From: an uncultured Bacteroidales bacterium
Lineage (GTDB): Bacteria > Bacteroidota > Bacteroidia > Bacteroidales > UBA932
DNA: 48,768 bases
Direction of reading: 5' to 3'
NCBI GenBank assembly: GCA_946185205.1
Contig: CAMHIP010000004.1
Span: 1-48,768, forward strand
Every line of letters starts with the position of its first letter. The first letter of the stretch is position 1. Under the pieces are notes generated by a model. It worked only from the letters and a program-made list of their open reading frames with translations, did not search any database and was not told the DNA's origin. The position numbers and the translations under genes were made by a program. Shown one piece after another: positions 35,131 through 44,292 of the stretch.

Positions 35131-36210
35131 ATGGCTATCACACTCAAACAGGGCTGCAAGTACAGCCTCCTCGTCCCCACCTCCATGGGACTCCGTATCA
35201 CCCCTGAAAACGGCCAGCCCGTCCAGTCCAGCGACGTCTTCCATCTCCAGGCCACCAGCGCCGAGACGAATGTCGCCAGCGTGGCGTCCTATCTCGGCCT
35301 TCCCGTCAAGGTCCTCACGACCTTCGTCAAGGGCAGCCCGTTCGCCTCTTTCATCAAGAGCAACCTCCGCGCCCGCGGCATGGACTTCGAGGGACCGGAA
35401 GTGGCCCAGGGCGGCCCGTGGGGCTACCGTCACCAGATCAACATTGCTGACAGCGGCTACGGCTCCCGCGGACCGCGCGTCTGGAACGACCGCGCCGGCG
35501 AGGTGGGCCGCACCCTGAACGTCAAGGACTTCGACCTGGACCGCATCTTCGGCGAGGAGGGTGTCCAGATCGTGCACCTGTCCGGCCTGATCGGCGCCCT
35601 GAGCCCGGAGACCAGCAAATTCTGCCTCGAGATCGCCCGCGCCGCCAAGAAATACGGCACGCGCATCGCGTTCGACCTCAACTACCGCGCCTCCTTCTGG
35701 ATCGGCCGTGAGAAAGAGCTCCATGACATCTTCTCCGAGATCTGCTCCATCGCCGACATCCTCATCGGCAACGAGGAGGACTTCCAGCTCTGCCTCGGCA
35801 TCGAGGGTCCGGAGGCCGGCGGCAAGGACATCGCTGCCAAGATCAACGGCTTCAAGGAGATGATCGGCCGCGTCAAGGCCCAGTATCCCAACGCCCAGGT
35901 CTATGCCACCACGCTCCGCCAGGTCAACAACACCAACAGCCACAACTGGGGCGCCATCATGCTCGAGGGCGACAACTGGCATGTGGTCGAGCCGCGCGAG
36001 ATTCATGTCCTCGACCGCATCGGCGGCGGCGACGGCTTCGTCGGCGGTCTCCTCTACGGTATCCTCAAGGGCTGGGAGCCCGAGAAGTGGATCCAGTTCG
36101 GCTGGGCCACGGGCGCTCTCGCCACCACCATGCTCACCGACTACGGCCAGCCCGCCGACGAGGAGCAGGTCTGGAGCATCTGGGCAGGCAACGCACGCGT
36201 AAAGAGATAG
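35131..36210 (+). CDS. kdgK: PfkB-family carbohydrate kinase, probable 2-dehydro-3-deoxygluconokinase
   Basis: FDLNYRASFWIGREKELHDIFSEICSIADILIGNEEDF; DRIGGGDGFVGGLLYGIL (PfkB C-terminal signature). Confidence 0.82.
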   Translation: MAITLKQGCKYSLLVPTSMGLRITPENGQPVQSSDVFHLQATSAETNVASVASYLGLPVKVLTTFVKGSPFASFIKSNLRARGMDFEGPEVAQGGPWGYRHQINIADSGYGSRGPRVWNDRAGEVGRTLNVKDFDLDRIFGEEGVQIVHLSGLIGALSPETSKFCLEIARAAKKYGTRIAFDLNYRASFWIGREKELHDIFSEICSIADILIGNEEDFQLCLGIEGPEAGGKDIAAKINGFKEMIGRVKAQYPNAQVYATTLRQVNNTNSHNWGAIMLEGDNWHVVEPREIHVLDRIGGGDGFVGGLLYGILKGWEPEKWIQFGWATGALATTMLTDYGQPADEEQVWSIWAGNARVKR

Positions 36211-36214
36211 TCCC

Positions 36215-37492
36215 ATGATGTACTTTGAAAGAGGTTCCAAGACGGACATCATCACCGCCGAGGACACCAGGGCCATCCTGAAGCAGGTTTTTGACAACAT
36301 GGGTCCGAAGAAGCGCGTCCTGGCGCTTCCCCCGGACTTCACCCGCTTCAATTCCTACGCCGGCCCGATCACGGAAATGGTCAACGACTATTACGGCGAC
36401 GCCCTGACGGACATCATGCCCGCGCTCGGCACCCATTCCCCGATGAGCGACGAGCAGCTCTCCGTCATGTTCCCGAGCGTGCCCAAGGACAAGTTCCGCG
36501 TACACGACTGGCGCAACGACATCGTGACCGTCGGCACCGTGCCCGGCTCCTATGTGAGCAAGGTCTCCGAGGGCAAGCTCGACTACGAGATGAACGCGCA
36601 GGTCAACAAGCTCCTGCTCGACCCGTCCTTCGACCTGATCCTCTCGATCGGGCAGGTCGTGCCCCACGAGGTGATCGGCATGGCCAACTACACCAAGAAC
36701 ATCTTCGTGGGCGTAGGCGGCTCCGACTTCATCAACAAGAGCCACTTCATCGGCGCCAGCTACGGCATGGAGCGCATCATGGGCCGCGCCAAGAGCCCGG
36801 TCCGCGACGTGTTCGAGTACGCCAAGGTCCACTTCCTGAAGGACGTGCCCATCGTCTATGTGCTGACCGTCCGCGCCAAGGACGAGGCCAGCGGCGAGAT
36901 GGTGACCCGCGGCCTGTACATCGGCGACGATTTCGAGTGCTTCCAGAAGGCGGCCGACCTGTCCCTCGCCACCAACTTCATCATGGTGGAGAAGGAGATC
37001 AAGAAGTGCATCGTCTATCTCGATCCCGAGGAGTTCAAGAGCACCTGGCTGGGCAACAAGAGCATCTATCGCACGCGCATGGCCCTGGCCGACGACGCCG
37101 AGCTGATCGTGCTGGCCCCCGGCCTGAAGGAGTTCGGCGAGGACAAGACCATCGACGGCCTCATCCGCAAATACGGCTACAAGGGGACTCCGCACACGCT
37201 GGAGTGCACCAACGCCAACGCCGACCTGCAGGCCAACCTCGGCGCCTCCGCGCACCTCATCCACGGCTCCTCCGAAGGGCGTTTCAAGATCATCTACTGC
37301 CCGGGCGACGGCATGACCCGCGAAGAGATCGAGGGCGTGGGCTTCGACTACTGCCATTACAACGACATGGTGGCCCGCTATCCGATCGAACAGCTCAAGG
37401 ACGGCTGGAACACGGTCGGCGGCGAGGAAGTCTATTACATCAGCAATCCGGCCCTGGGCCTCTGGGCCTATCCGGACCGCTTCAAGGACTGA
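36215..37492 (+). CDS. LarA-like / DUF2088 nickel-pincer racemase or epimerase family protein
   Basis: RVLALPPDFTRFNSYAGPITEMV, ALGTHSPMSDEQL, VVPHEVIGMANYTKNIFVGVGGSDFINKSHFIGAS: arrangement and His/Lys spacing resemble the LarA H..H..K..H set. Confidence 0.75.
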   Translation: MMYFERGSKTDIITAEDTRAILKQVFDNMGPKKRVLALPPDFTRFNSYAGPITEMVNDYYGDALTDIMPALGTHSPMSDEQLSVMFPSVPKDKFRVHDWRNDIVTVGTVPGSYVSKVSEGKLDYEMNAQVNKLLLDPSFDLILSIGQVVPHEVIGMANYTKNIFVGVGGSDFINKSHFIGASYGMERIMGRAKSPVRDVFEYAKVHFLKDVPIVYVLTVRAKDEASGEMVTRGLYIGDDFECFQKAADLSLATNFIMVEKEIKKCIVYLDPEEFKSTWLGNKSIYRTRMALADDAELIVLAPGLKEFGEDKTIDGLIRKYGYKGTPHTLECTNANADLQANLGASAHLIHGSSEGRFKIIYCPGDGMTREEIEGVGFDYCHYNDMVARYPIEQLKDGWNTVGGEEVYYISNPALGLWAYPDRFKD

Positions 37493-37493
37493 G

Positions 37494-38630
37494 ATGAAGA
37501 TCGTATGTGACGACAAGATACCCTTCCTCCGCGGAGTGCTCGAGCCCTTCGCGGAGGTGGTGTATCTCCCCGGCAAGCAGACGACCGCCGAGGTGGTCCG
37601 CGACGCGGACGCCATCATCACGCGCACCCGCACCAAGTGCAATGCCGAACTGCTCTCCGGCTCTTCCGTCAAGGTGATCGCCACGGCCACCATCGGTTTC
37701 GACCACATCGACACCGGCTGGTGCGAACGCAACGGCATCATCTGGCGCAACGCTCCGGGATGCAACTCCTGGTCCGTCAAGCAGTATATTTCCTCCGTGC
37801 TGGTCAGCCTGGCGCGCCGGTACGGCCTGGACCTGACGAAGATGACCCTGGGCGTCGTCGGCGTGGGCAACGTGGGATCCAAGGTGGCCGAGGCGGCTTC
37901 GCTGCTCGGCATGAAGGTCCTGCTCAACGACCCGCCGCGTGCGCGCCGGGAAGGTCTGCAGGGCTTCGTGTCCCTGGACGAACTGATGGCGCAGTCCGAT
38001 ATCGTGACGCTGCACGTGCCGCTCACGAAAGAAGGGGAGGATGCCACCTGGCACCTGTTCGACGCCGCCCGCATCGCGCGGCTCCGCCCGGACCAGTTCC
38101 TCTTCAATTCTTCCCGCGGGCCGGTCGTGGACAACGCCGCCCTGCGCGACGCCCTCAAGGCGAAGACGCTGCGGGGCGCCGTGCTGGACGTGTGGGAGAA
38201 CGAGCCCGACATCGACCGCGAACTGATGGGCCTGGTCGAGTATTCCACCCCGCACATCGCCGGCTACAGCGCCGACGGCAAGGCGAACGGCACCACGATG
38301 AGCGTGCGGACGGTCGCGTCCGTGCTCGGGCTGCCGCTCACGGACTGGACCGCTTCCGGCGTGCCCGCCCCAGCGCAGCCGCTTGCTTTCTGCATCGACG
38401 CCGCCGGCAAGAGCGACGCCGAAGTGCTCGCGGAGGCCATTCTGCATACCTACGACGTGCAGCGGGACAGCGACGCCCTGCGCGCCGCGCCCGACCAGTT
38501 CGAGAAGTTGCGCGGCGACTATCCCGTGCGGCGCGAGCCCACGGCCTTCTCCCTGACCCTCAGGGGCGGGACCGCCGCCCAGGCGGAAACGCTCTCCCGG
38601 CTTGGATTTCAAATTACAATCAACCAATAA
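37494..38630 (+). CDS. pdxB: 4-phosphoerythronate dehydrogenase
   Basis: MKIVCDDKIPFLRGVLEPFAEVVYLPGKQ; TATIGFDHIDTGWCERNGIIWRNAPGCNSWSVKQYI; GVVGVGNVGSKVAEAASLLGMKVLLNDPPR; C-terminal PdxB-type dimerisation region. Confidence 0.88.
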   Translation: MKIVCDDKIPFLRGVLEPFAEVVYLPGKQTTAEVVRDADAIITRTRTKCNAELLSGSSVKVIATATIGFDHIDTGWCERNGIIWRNAPGCNSWSVKQYISSVLVSLARRYGLDLTKMTLGVVGVGNVGSKVAEAASLLGMKVLLNDPPRARREGLQGFVSLDELMAQSDIVTLHVPLTKEGEDATWHLFDAARIARLRPDQFLFNSSRGPVVDNAALRDALKAKTLRGAVLDVWENEPDIDRELMGLVEYSTPHIAGYSADGKANGTTMSVRTVASVLGLPLTDWTASGVPAPAQPLAFCIDAAGKSDAEVLAEAILHTYDVQRDSDALRAAPDQFEKLRGDYPVRREPTAFSLTLRGGTAAQAETLSRLGFQITINQ

Positions 38631-38640
38631 AAAATTATCT

Positions 38641-40098
38641 ATGCAACCTGTATCTGATATCGGACTTGTCGGACTTGCCGTGATGGGCGAGAACCTGGTC
38701 CTCAACATGGAAAGCAAAGGCTTCCACGTCAGCGTGTTCAACCGCACCGTCGAGAAGGTGGACAAATTCATCAACGGCCGCGGCAAGGGCAAGAATTTCT
38801 ACGGCGCCCATTCCCTCGAGGACCTGGTCGCTTCCCTCAAGACCCCGCGCCGGGTGTTCCTGATGGTCAAGGCCGGCCAGCCGGTCGATGACTTCATCGA
38901 GAAACTCATCCCGCTCCTGGAGCCGGGCGATATCATCATCGACGGCGGCAACTCCCACTTCCCGGACACCGCACGCCGCACCGCTTACGTGGAAAGCAAG
39001 GGCCTCCTGTACATCGGCACCGGTGTGTCCGGCGGCGAGGAAGGCGCCCTCAAGGGCCCGTCCATGATGCCCGGCGGATCTCCTGCCGCATGGCCCTATG
39101 TCAAGCCGATTTTCCAGAGCATCTGCGCCAAGGTCGAGGACGGCTCCCCGTGCTGCGACTGGGTGGGCGAGAACGGCGCCGGCCATTTCGTGAAGATGGT
39201 GCACAACGGCATCGAGTACGGCGACATCCAGCTCATCTGCGAGTGCTACCAGATTATGAAGGACATCCTCGGCATGACCAACGAGGAGATGCACCAGACC
39301 TTCGCCGAGTGGAACAAGGGCGACCTCGACAGCTACCTCGTGGAGATCACCCGCGACATCCTCGCCAAGAAGGACGAGGACGGCAAGTATGTGCTTGATT
39401 ATATTCTCGATACCGCCGGCCAGAAGGGCACCGGCAAGTGGACGGCCATCGCCTCCCTCGACCAGGGCGTGCCCCTCACGCTCATCGGCGAGTCCGTGTT
39501 CGCCCGCTGCCTGTCCGCCCAGAAGGAGGAGCGCGTGGCTGCCAGCAAGGTCCTCGTGGGCCCGAAGCCGGCCAAGTTCACGGGCGACCGTGCCGCTTTC
39601 CTCGAGGATCTGCGCAAGGCCCTCTTCTCCGCCAAGGTCGTTTCCTACGCCCAGGGCTACACGCTGATGCGTGCCGCGGCCAAGGAGTACGGCTGGAACC
39701 TCAACTACGGCGGCATCGCCCTGATGTGGCGCGGCGGCTGCATCATCCGCAGCGTGTTCCTCGGCAAGATCAAGGAAGCCTTCGACAAGAACCCCGAGCT
39801 GCCGAACCTCCTGCTCGACTCCTACTTCCAGGGCAAACTCGCCGACGCCCAGCAGAGCTGGCGCAACGTGGTCGCCTGCGCCGTGATGAACGGTGTCCCG
39901 GCCCCTTGCCTCTCCTCCGCCCTCGAGTACTACGACGGCTATCGCTGCGAGCGTCTGCCGGCCAACCTCCTGCAGGCCCAGCGCGACTACTTCGGCGCCC
40001 ACACCTACGAGCGTACCGACAAGCCGCGCGGAGAGTTCTTCCACACCAACTGGACGGGCCACGGCGGAGATACCGTTGCCGGCACATACATTGCGTAA
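38641..40098 (+). CDS. gnd: 6-phosphogluconate dehydrogenase, decarboxylating
   Basis: IGLVGLAVMGENLVLNMESKGFHVSVFNRTVEKVD; GTGVSGGEEGALKGPSMMPGG; GAGHFVKMVHNGIEYGDIQLICE. Start ATG at 38641. Confidence 0.95.
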   Translation: MQPVSDIGLVGLAVMGENLVLNMESKGFHVSVFNRTVEKVDKFINGRGKGKNFYGAHSLEDLVASLKTPRRVFLMVKAGQPVDDFIEKLIPLLEPGDIIIDGGNSHFPDTARRTAYVESKGLLYIGTGVSGGEEGALKGPSMMPGGSPAAWPYVKPIFQSICAKVEDGSPCCDWVGENGAGHFVKMVHNGIEYGDIQLICECYQIMKDILGMTNEEMHQTFAEWNKGDLDSYLVEITRDILAKKDEDGKYVLDYILDTAGQKGTGKWTAIASLDQGVPLTLIGESVFARCLSAQKEERVAASKVLVGPKPAKFTGDRAAFLEDLRKALFSAKVVSYAQGYTLMRAAAKEYGWNLNYGGIALMWRGGCIIRSVFLGKIKEAFDKNPELPNLLLDSYFQGKLADAQQSWRNVVACAVMNGVPAPCLSSALEYYDGYRCERLPANLLQAQRDYFGAHTYERTDKPRGEFFHTNWTGHGGDTVAGTYIA

Positions 40099-40120
40099 TT
40101 AACTGATAACCAATAAAGAA

Positions 40121-41266
40121 ATGATGAAAATCGGAAAATATTCCTTCGGCACGGGCGACCGCTTCGCCCACGAGGGAGTGAACCAGCTCAAGGCCCTCAT
40201 CGAGGCCGAGAAGCTGTTCGGCGTACACTTCGTGCCCGTTTGGAACAAATCCAACCGTGAGCATGACATCATCGGCACCGAGCCGATCAGCACCCGCAAA
40301 GAGGCCGACGCCGCCGTCAAGGCCCTGGGCTACAAGGACCAGTATTTCGTGGACGCGGACCACATCAACATGCACAATGTCGATCGTTTCATCGACTGCT
40401 GCGACTTCTTCACCATCGACGTCGCCGACTACATCGGCCACACCGGCACGATGGAGGAGCGTTTCCTGCCCGCCATCAAGGAGGCCGGCAAGATCTACCG
40501 CCACATCGCCGGGAAGAAGGGCGCCGACAACTTCGTGACCGAGGTCTCCATGGACGAGGTCGATGAGGCCCAGACCCCCGAAGAGCTCCGCTACATCCTC
40601 AAGGAGATCGCCAAGGAGAAGATCCCCGTGCAGACCATCGCTCCCAAGTTCACCGGCCGCTTCAACAAGGGCGTCGATTACCGCGGCGACCTCGAGCGCT
40701 TCGAGAAGGAGTTCGAGCAGGACCTGCTCGTCATCGACGAGGCCATCAAGGAATACGGCCTGCCCGAGAACCTCAAGCTCTCCATCCACTCCGGCTCCGA
40801 CAAGTTCAGCATCTACCCGATCATGGGCCGCCTGATCCGCAAGTACGACAAGGGCATCCACATCAAGACCGCCGGCACCACCTGGCTCGAGGAGAACATC
40901 GGCCTCGCCCTGGCCGCTCCCGAAGGACTCGCCCTCGCCAAGAAGATCTATGTGAACTCCCTGGGCCGCATGGAAGAGCTCACCGTCCCGTACGCCACCG
41001 TCATCGACGTCGATGTCAAGGCCCTCCCGTCCCCCGAAGAGGTGGAGAAGTGGGATGCTGAGACCTACGCCAAGGTGATGCGCCACAACCAGGCCGAGCC
41101 GCTCTACAATCCTTCCTTCCGCCAGCTCATCCACGTCAGCTACAAGATCGCTGCCGAACTGAAGGACGAATTCCTCCCCGCGCTCGAGAAGTACACCAAC
41201 GTCATCGGCGACCAGATCACCGCGAACATCTGCGAGCGGCATATCAAACGGCTTTTTACAGAGTAG
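40121..41266 (+). CDS. Tagaturonate epimerase (UxaE)-like protein
   Basis: KYSFGTGDRFAHEGVNQLKALI, VWNKSNREHDIIGTEP, FVDADHINMHNVDRFIDCCDFFTIDVADYIG, LSIHSGSDKFSIYPIM. Confidence 0.65.
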   Translation: MMKIGKYSFGTGDRFAHEGVNQLKALIEAEKLFGVHFVPVWNKSNREHDIIGTEPISTRKEADAAVKALGYKDQYFVDADHINMHNVDRFIDCCDFFTIDVADYIGHTGTMEERFLPAIKEAGKIYRHIAGKKGADNFVTEVSMDEVDEAQTPEELRYILKEIAKEKIPVQTIAPKFTGRFNKGVDYRGDLERFEKEFEQDLLVIDEAIKEYGLPENLKLSIHSGSDKFSIYPIMGRLIRKYDKGIHIKTAGTTWLEENIGLALAAPEGLALAKKIYVNSLGRMEELTVPYATVIDVDVKALPSPEEVEKWDAETYAKVMRHNQAEPLYNPSFRQLIHVSYKIAAELKDEFLPALEKYTNVIGDQITANICERHIKRLFTE

Positions 41267-41269
41267 GCG

Positions 41270-42856
41270 ATGAAACTTCTTGACATTTTCTCCAGCGGCT
41301 TCGACGCCGCCGAGTGGGAGCAGAAAGGCTATCAGCTCCCCAAGTTCGATATCGCTGCCGTGCGGGAGAAGACCCGCAAAGAGCCCACCTGGGTGCACTT
41401 CGGTGGCGGCAACATCTTCCGCGCCTTCCCGGCGTCCATGCTCAATGACGCGCTGAACACCGGCCGTTACGACCGCGGCGTGATCGTGGCCGAGACCTTC
41501 GACTTCGAAGTCGTGGACAAGGCCTACGCCCCCTATGACAACCTCTCCCTGTCCGTCGCCCTCAAGTCCGACGGCACGGTCGAGAAGAAGGTCATCGCCA
41601 GCGTCACGGAGGCCCTCAAGGCCGATTACCAGTTCGAAGACTGGAACCGCCTCGTGGAGATTTTCCGGGCTCCCTCGCTCCAGATGATCTCCTTCACGAT
41701 CACGGAGAAGGGTTACGGCTACAACGAAGCCGACCTCGCCCGCGGTCTCAAGCCCATCTTTGCCCTGGGCAAGGTGACGGCCCTGCTGTTCGAGCGCTGG
41801 AATGCCGGCAGCCTGCCCCTGACGATCCAGTCCATGGACAACTGCTCCCACAACGGCGACCGCGTCAAGGCCGGCGTCATGGCGTATGCCGAGCGCTGGG
41901 TGAAGGACGGCCTCGTGCCGCAGGCCTTCCTGAACTACCTCAAGGACGAGACCAAGATCACCTTCCCCTGGTCCATGATCGACAAGATCACCCCGCGTCC
42001 CCACAGCAAGGTCAAGGCCATGCTCGCCGAGGACGGATTCGAGGACAACGACTACATCGAGACCGAGAAGCACACCTTCACGGCCCCGTTCGTCAACGCC
42101 GAGGAGACGCAGTACCTCGTGATCGAGGACCACTACACCAACGGCCGTCCGCCGCTGGATCTCGGCGGCGCCCTCTACACCACGCGTGAGACCGTCGACA
42201 AGGTCGAGACCATGAAGGTGACGACTTGCCTCAACCCGCTCCACACGGCCATGTCCATCTACGGCTGCATGCTCGGCTACACCCTGATCTCCGCGGAGAT
42301 GGCGGATCCCGACATCCGTTCCTTCATCCAGAAGATCGGCTACATCGAGGCCATGCCCGTCGTGACGGATCCCGGCGTGCTGAACCCGTATGAGTTCATC
42401 GGCGCCGTGATCGGCCGCCGTCTGCCGAACCCCTTCATGCCGGACGCCCCGCAGCGTATCGCGATGGATACCTCCCAGAAGCTGGCCATCCGCTTTGGCG
42501 AGACCATCAAGAAGTACATCGCCCGCGGCCTCGACATGGAGAACCTCCAGCTGATCCCGCTCGTGCTGGCCGGTTACGCCCGCTACCTGAAGGGTATCCA
42601 GGACGACGGCACGCCGTTCGAGCCGTCCCCGGATCCCATGCTCGCAGAGCTGCAGGCCATCGTGGCACCGCTCCAGATCGGCAAGGCCGACCAGGACTAC
42701 AGCTGCCTCAAGGCCCTGTACAGCCGCAAGGACATCTTCGGTCTTGACCTGTATGAAGCGGGTCTGGGCGAGAAGATCGAGGGCATGGTGAAGGAGCTCT
42801 TCGCCGGCGTCGGTGCCGTCCGGGCGACCCTGCACAAATACGTGGAGGCCCGCTAG
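41270..42856 (+). CDS. Mannitol dehydrogenase-family oxidoreductase (UxuB/UxaB-like, fructuronate/tagaturonate reductase)
   Basis: WVHFGGGNIFRAFPASML, QSMDNCSHNGDRVKAGVMAYAERW, SMIDKITPRP, CLNPLHTAMSIYGCMLGY. Confidence 0.82.
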   Translation: MKLLDIFSSGFDAAEWEQKGYQLPKFDIAAVREKTRKEPTWVHFGGGNIFRAFPASMLNDALNTGRYDRGVIVAETFDFEVVDKAYAPYDNLSLSVALKSDGTVEKKVIASVTEALKADYQFEDWNRLVEIFRAPSLQMISFTITEKGYGYNEADLARGLKPIFALGKVTALLFERWNAGSLPLTIQSMDNCSHNGDRVKAGVMAYAERWVKDGLVPQAFLNYLKDETKITFPWSMIDKITPRPHSKVKAMLAEDGFEDNDYIETEKHTFTAPFVNAEETQYLVIEDHYTNGRPPLDLGGALYTTRETVDKVETMKVTTCLNPLHTAMSIYGCMLGYTLISAEMADPDIRSFIQKIGYIEAMPVVTDPGVLNPYEFIGAVIGRRLPNPFMPDAPQRIAMDTSQKLAIRFGETIKKYIARGLDMENLQLIPLVLAGYARYLKGIQDDGTPFEPSPDPMLAELQAIVAPLQIGKADQDYSCLKALYSRKDIFGLDLYEAGLGEKIEGMVKELFAGVGAVRATLHKYVEAR

Positions 42857-42874
42857 GCGCGCGTCCTGTCATTG

Positions 42875-42904
42875 AAAAAGGCAGCCCGACCGGGCTGCCT
42901 TTTT
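42875..42904. terminator. Bidirectional Rho-independent terminator between the uxuB-like gene and fabD
   Basis: AAAAAGGCAGCCCGACCGGGCTGCCTTTTT, near-perfect palindrome with A and T tails. Confidence 0.92.
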
Positions 42905-42907
42905 CAT

Positions 42908-43792
42908 TTACAGGATCGTGACCTCCGCTCCGGCGGCCGTCGCGATGCGCTTCACCAGCCCCTGCAGCACCGTGCCGGGACCGATCTCGCGGAACTCCGT
43001 GGCGCCGTCGGCGAGCATGCGCTGCACGGACTGTGTCCAGCGGACGGGAGAGGTCAGCTGCTGCAGCAGATTGTCCTTGATCCGGGCGGGATCCGTCTCC
43101 GGCAAGGCCGTGACATTCTGATAGATAGGGCAGCGCGGAGCGCGGACTTCCGTACGTTCGATGGCCTTGGCCAGTTCGGCGCGGGCCGGCTCCATCAGCG
43201 GGCTGTGGAAGGCGCCGCTCACGCTCAGCGGCAGGGCGCGCTTCGCTCCCGCGGCCTTCATGGCGTCGCAGGCGCGGGCCACGGCTTCCTTCTCGCCCGA
43301 GATTACCACCTGGCCGTCGCAGTTGTAGTTGGCGGGGATCACGATGCCCTCCACGGCGGCGCAGACTTCCTCCACCTTCTCGTTCGGCAGGGCGATCACG
43401 GCCGCCATGCCGCCGGGCACCTGCTCGCAGCATTTCTGCATCTCGCCGGCGCGCACGGCCACCAGCCGCAGGGCGTCCTCGAAGTCCACGGCGCCCGCCG
43501 CCACGAGGGCGGAGAATTCACCGAGCGAATGGCCGCCGACCATGTCGGGGGCGGGGAGTCCTTCGGTACAGAAGGCCGTGACGACAGAATGCAGGAAGAT
43601 GGCCGGCTGCGTCACGCGCGTGGCGCGCAGGTCCTCGTCGCTGCCGTCGAACATGATATCCGTGAGGCGGAAGCCCAGGATTTCGTTGGCACGCTCCATC
43701 AGTTCGCGCGCACGGGGCTGGCTCTCATACAGGTCTTTGCCCATTCCGGAGAACTGGGATCCCTGTCCGGGGAAAATATAGGCTCTTTTCAT
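42908..43792 (-). CDS. fabD: Malonyl-CoA:ACP transacylase
   Basis: MKRAYIFPGQGSQFSGMGKDLYES; MVGGHSLGEFSALVAAGAVDFEDAL; VSGAFHSPLMEPA. Start ATG at 43792. Confidence 0.95.
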   Translation of the reverse strand: MKRAYIFPGQGSQFSGMGKDLYESQPRARELMERANEILGFRLTDIMFDGSDEDLRATRVTQPAIFLHSVVTAFCTEGLPAPDMVGGHSLGEFSALVAAGAVDFEDALRLVAVRAGEMQKCCEQVPGGMAAVIALPNEKVEEVCAAVEGIVIPANYNCDGQVVISGEKEAVARACDAMKAAGAKRALPLSVSGAFHSPLMEPARAELAKAIERTEVRAPRCPIYQNVTALPETDPARIKDNLLQQLTSPVRWTQSVQRMLADGATEFREIGPGTVLQGLVKRIATAAGAEVTIL

Positions 43793-43852
43793 ATCAGCTT
43801 TCGTTTTTTGAAAATTCATCGTGTTTTGCACCGCAAATTTACAAAAATTAAG

Positions 43853-43860
43853 TATATTTG
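43853..43860 (+). promoter_or_regulatory. Putative -7 element (TATATTTG) for tRNA-Arg
   Basis: TAnnTTTG match 28 bp upstream of the tRNA 5' end. Confidence 0.45.
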
Positions 43861-43888
43861 CACTCCCCAACGGCAAGCCCGCGGGCAT

Positions 43889-43960
43889 GCCCCTGTAGTT
43901 TAATGGATAGAATTTCGGATTCCGGTTCCGACGATAGGCGTTCGATTCGCCTCGGGGGTA
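43889..43960 (+). tRNA. tRNA-Arg (anticodon CCG)
   Basis: GCCCCTGTAGTTTAATGGATAGAATTTCGGATTCCGGTTCCGACGATAGGCGTTCGATTCGCCTCGGGGGTA: acceptor GCCCCTG/CGGGGGT (two GU pairs), anticodon stem TCGGA/TCCGA with loop TTCCGGT, T-arm AGGCG-TTCGATT-CGCCT. Confidence 0.92.
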
Positions 43961-43968
43961 CAAAGATC

Positions 43969-44008
43969 AACCGCCAACTCGCTCATTATCAGCGACGAGG
44001 CGGTTTTC
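43969..44008 (+). terminator. Possible terminator after tRNA-Arg
   Basis: AACCGCC...GGCGGTTTTC hairpin with T run. Confidence 0.5.
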
Positions 44009-44110
44009 TTGTTGTCTGCGTCGTCAACCGAATGTCAACGAAGCTGCCGCTCTCCTCCCTGGCCGTGCCGGCGTGACCTGCAACGTGTTGGAAATTAACG
44101 ACATCCGCCG

Positions 44111-44141
44111 AAAAGGGGTCCGTTTTTGAGGCACCCCTTTT
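44111..44141. terminator. Hairpin terminator
   Basis: AAAAGGGGTCCGTTTTTGAGGCACCCCTTTT, symmetric A/T-flanked stem. Confidence 0.6.
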
Positions 44142-44186
44142 CATGATAAATGATTAACAAACAACTGCTTACAAGTCACGCTCCGG

Positions 44187-44290
44187 CCGGGCATGGTCTC
44201 TTCCAGGTCGGCCGTTCCCTGAGAGTTGCCACTACCTTAGGATGGTATGGGTCCCTCCAGCTGGGACAACTTAGATTTTGGCCAGGGGAT
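44187..44290 (-). pseudogene. Decayed N-terminal fragment of a 'YVASSWRNPYQPEVV' protein (nucleoside 2-deoxyribosyltransferase-like/TIR-like family)
   Basis: Minus-strand reading ...QNLSCPSWRDPYHPKVVATLRERPTWKRPCPAGA*, homologous to MAKNYVASSWRNPYQPEVV at 45348-45437; no start codon. Confidence 0.5.
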
Positions 44291-44292
44291 AT

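Noticed and set aside
39770-42835. 1021-aa minus-strand ORF opposite gnd, uxaE-like and uxuB-like genes
   Set aside because: Antisense shadow ORF with repetitive V/G/L/D composition.
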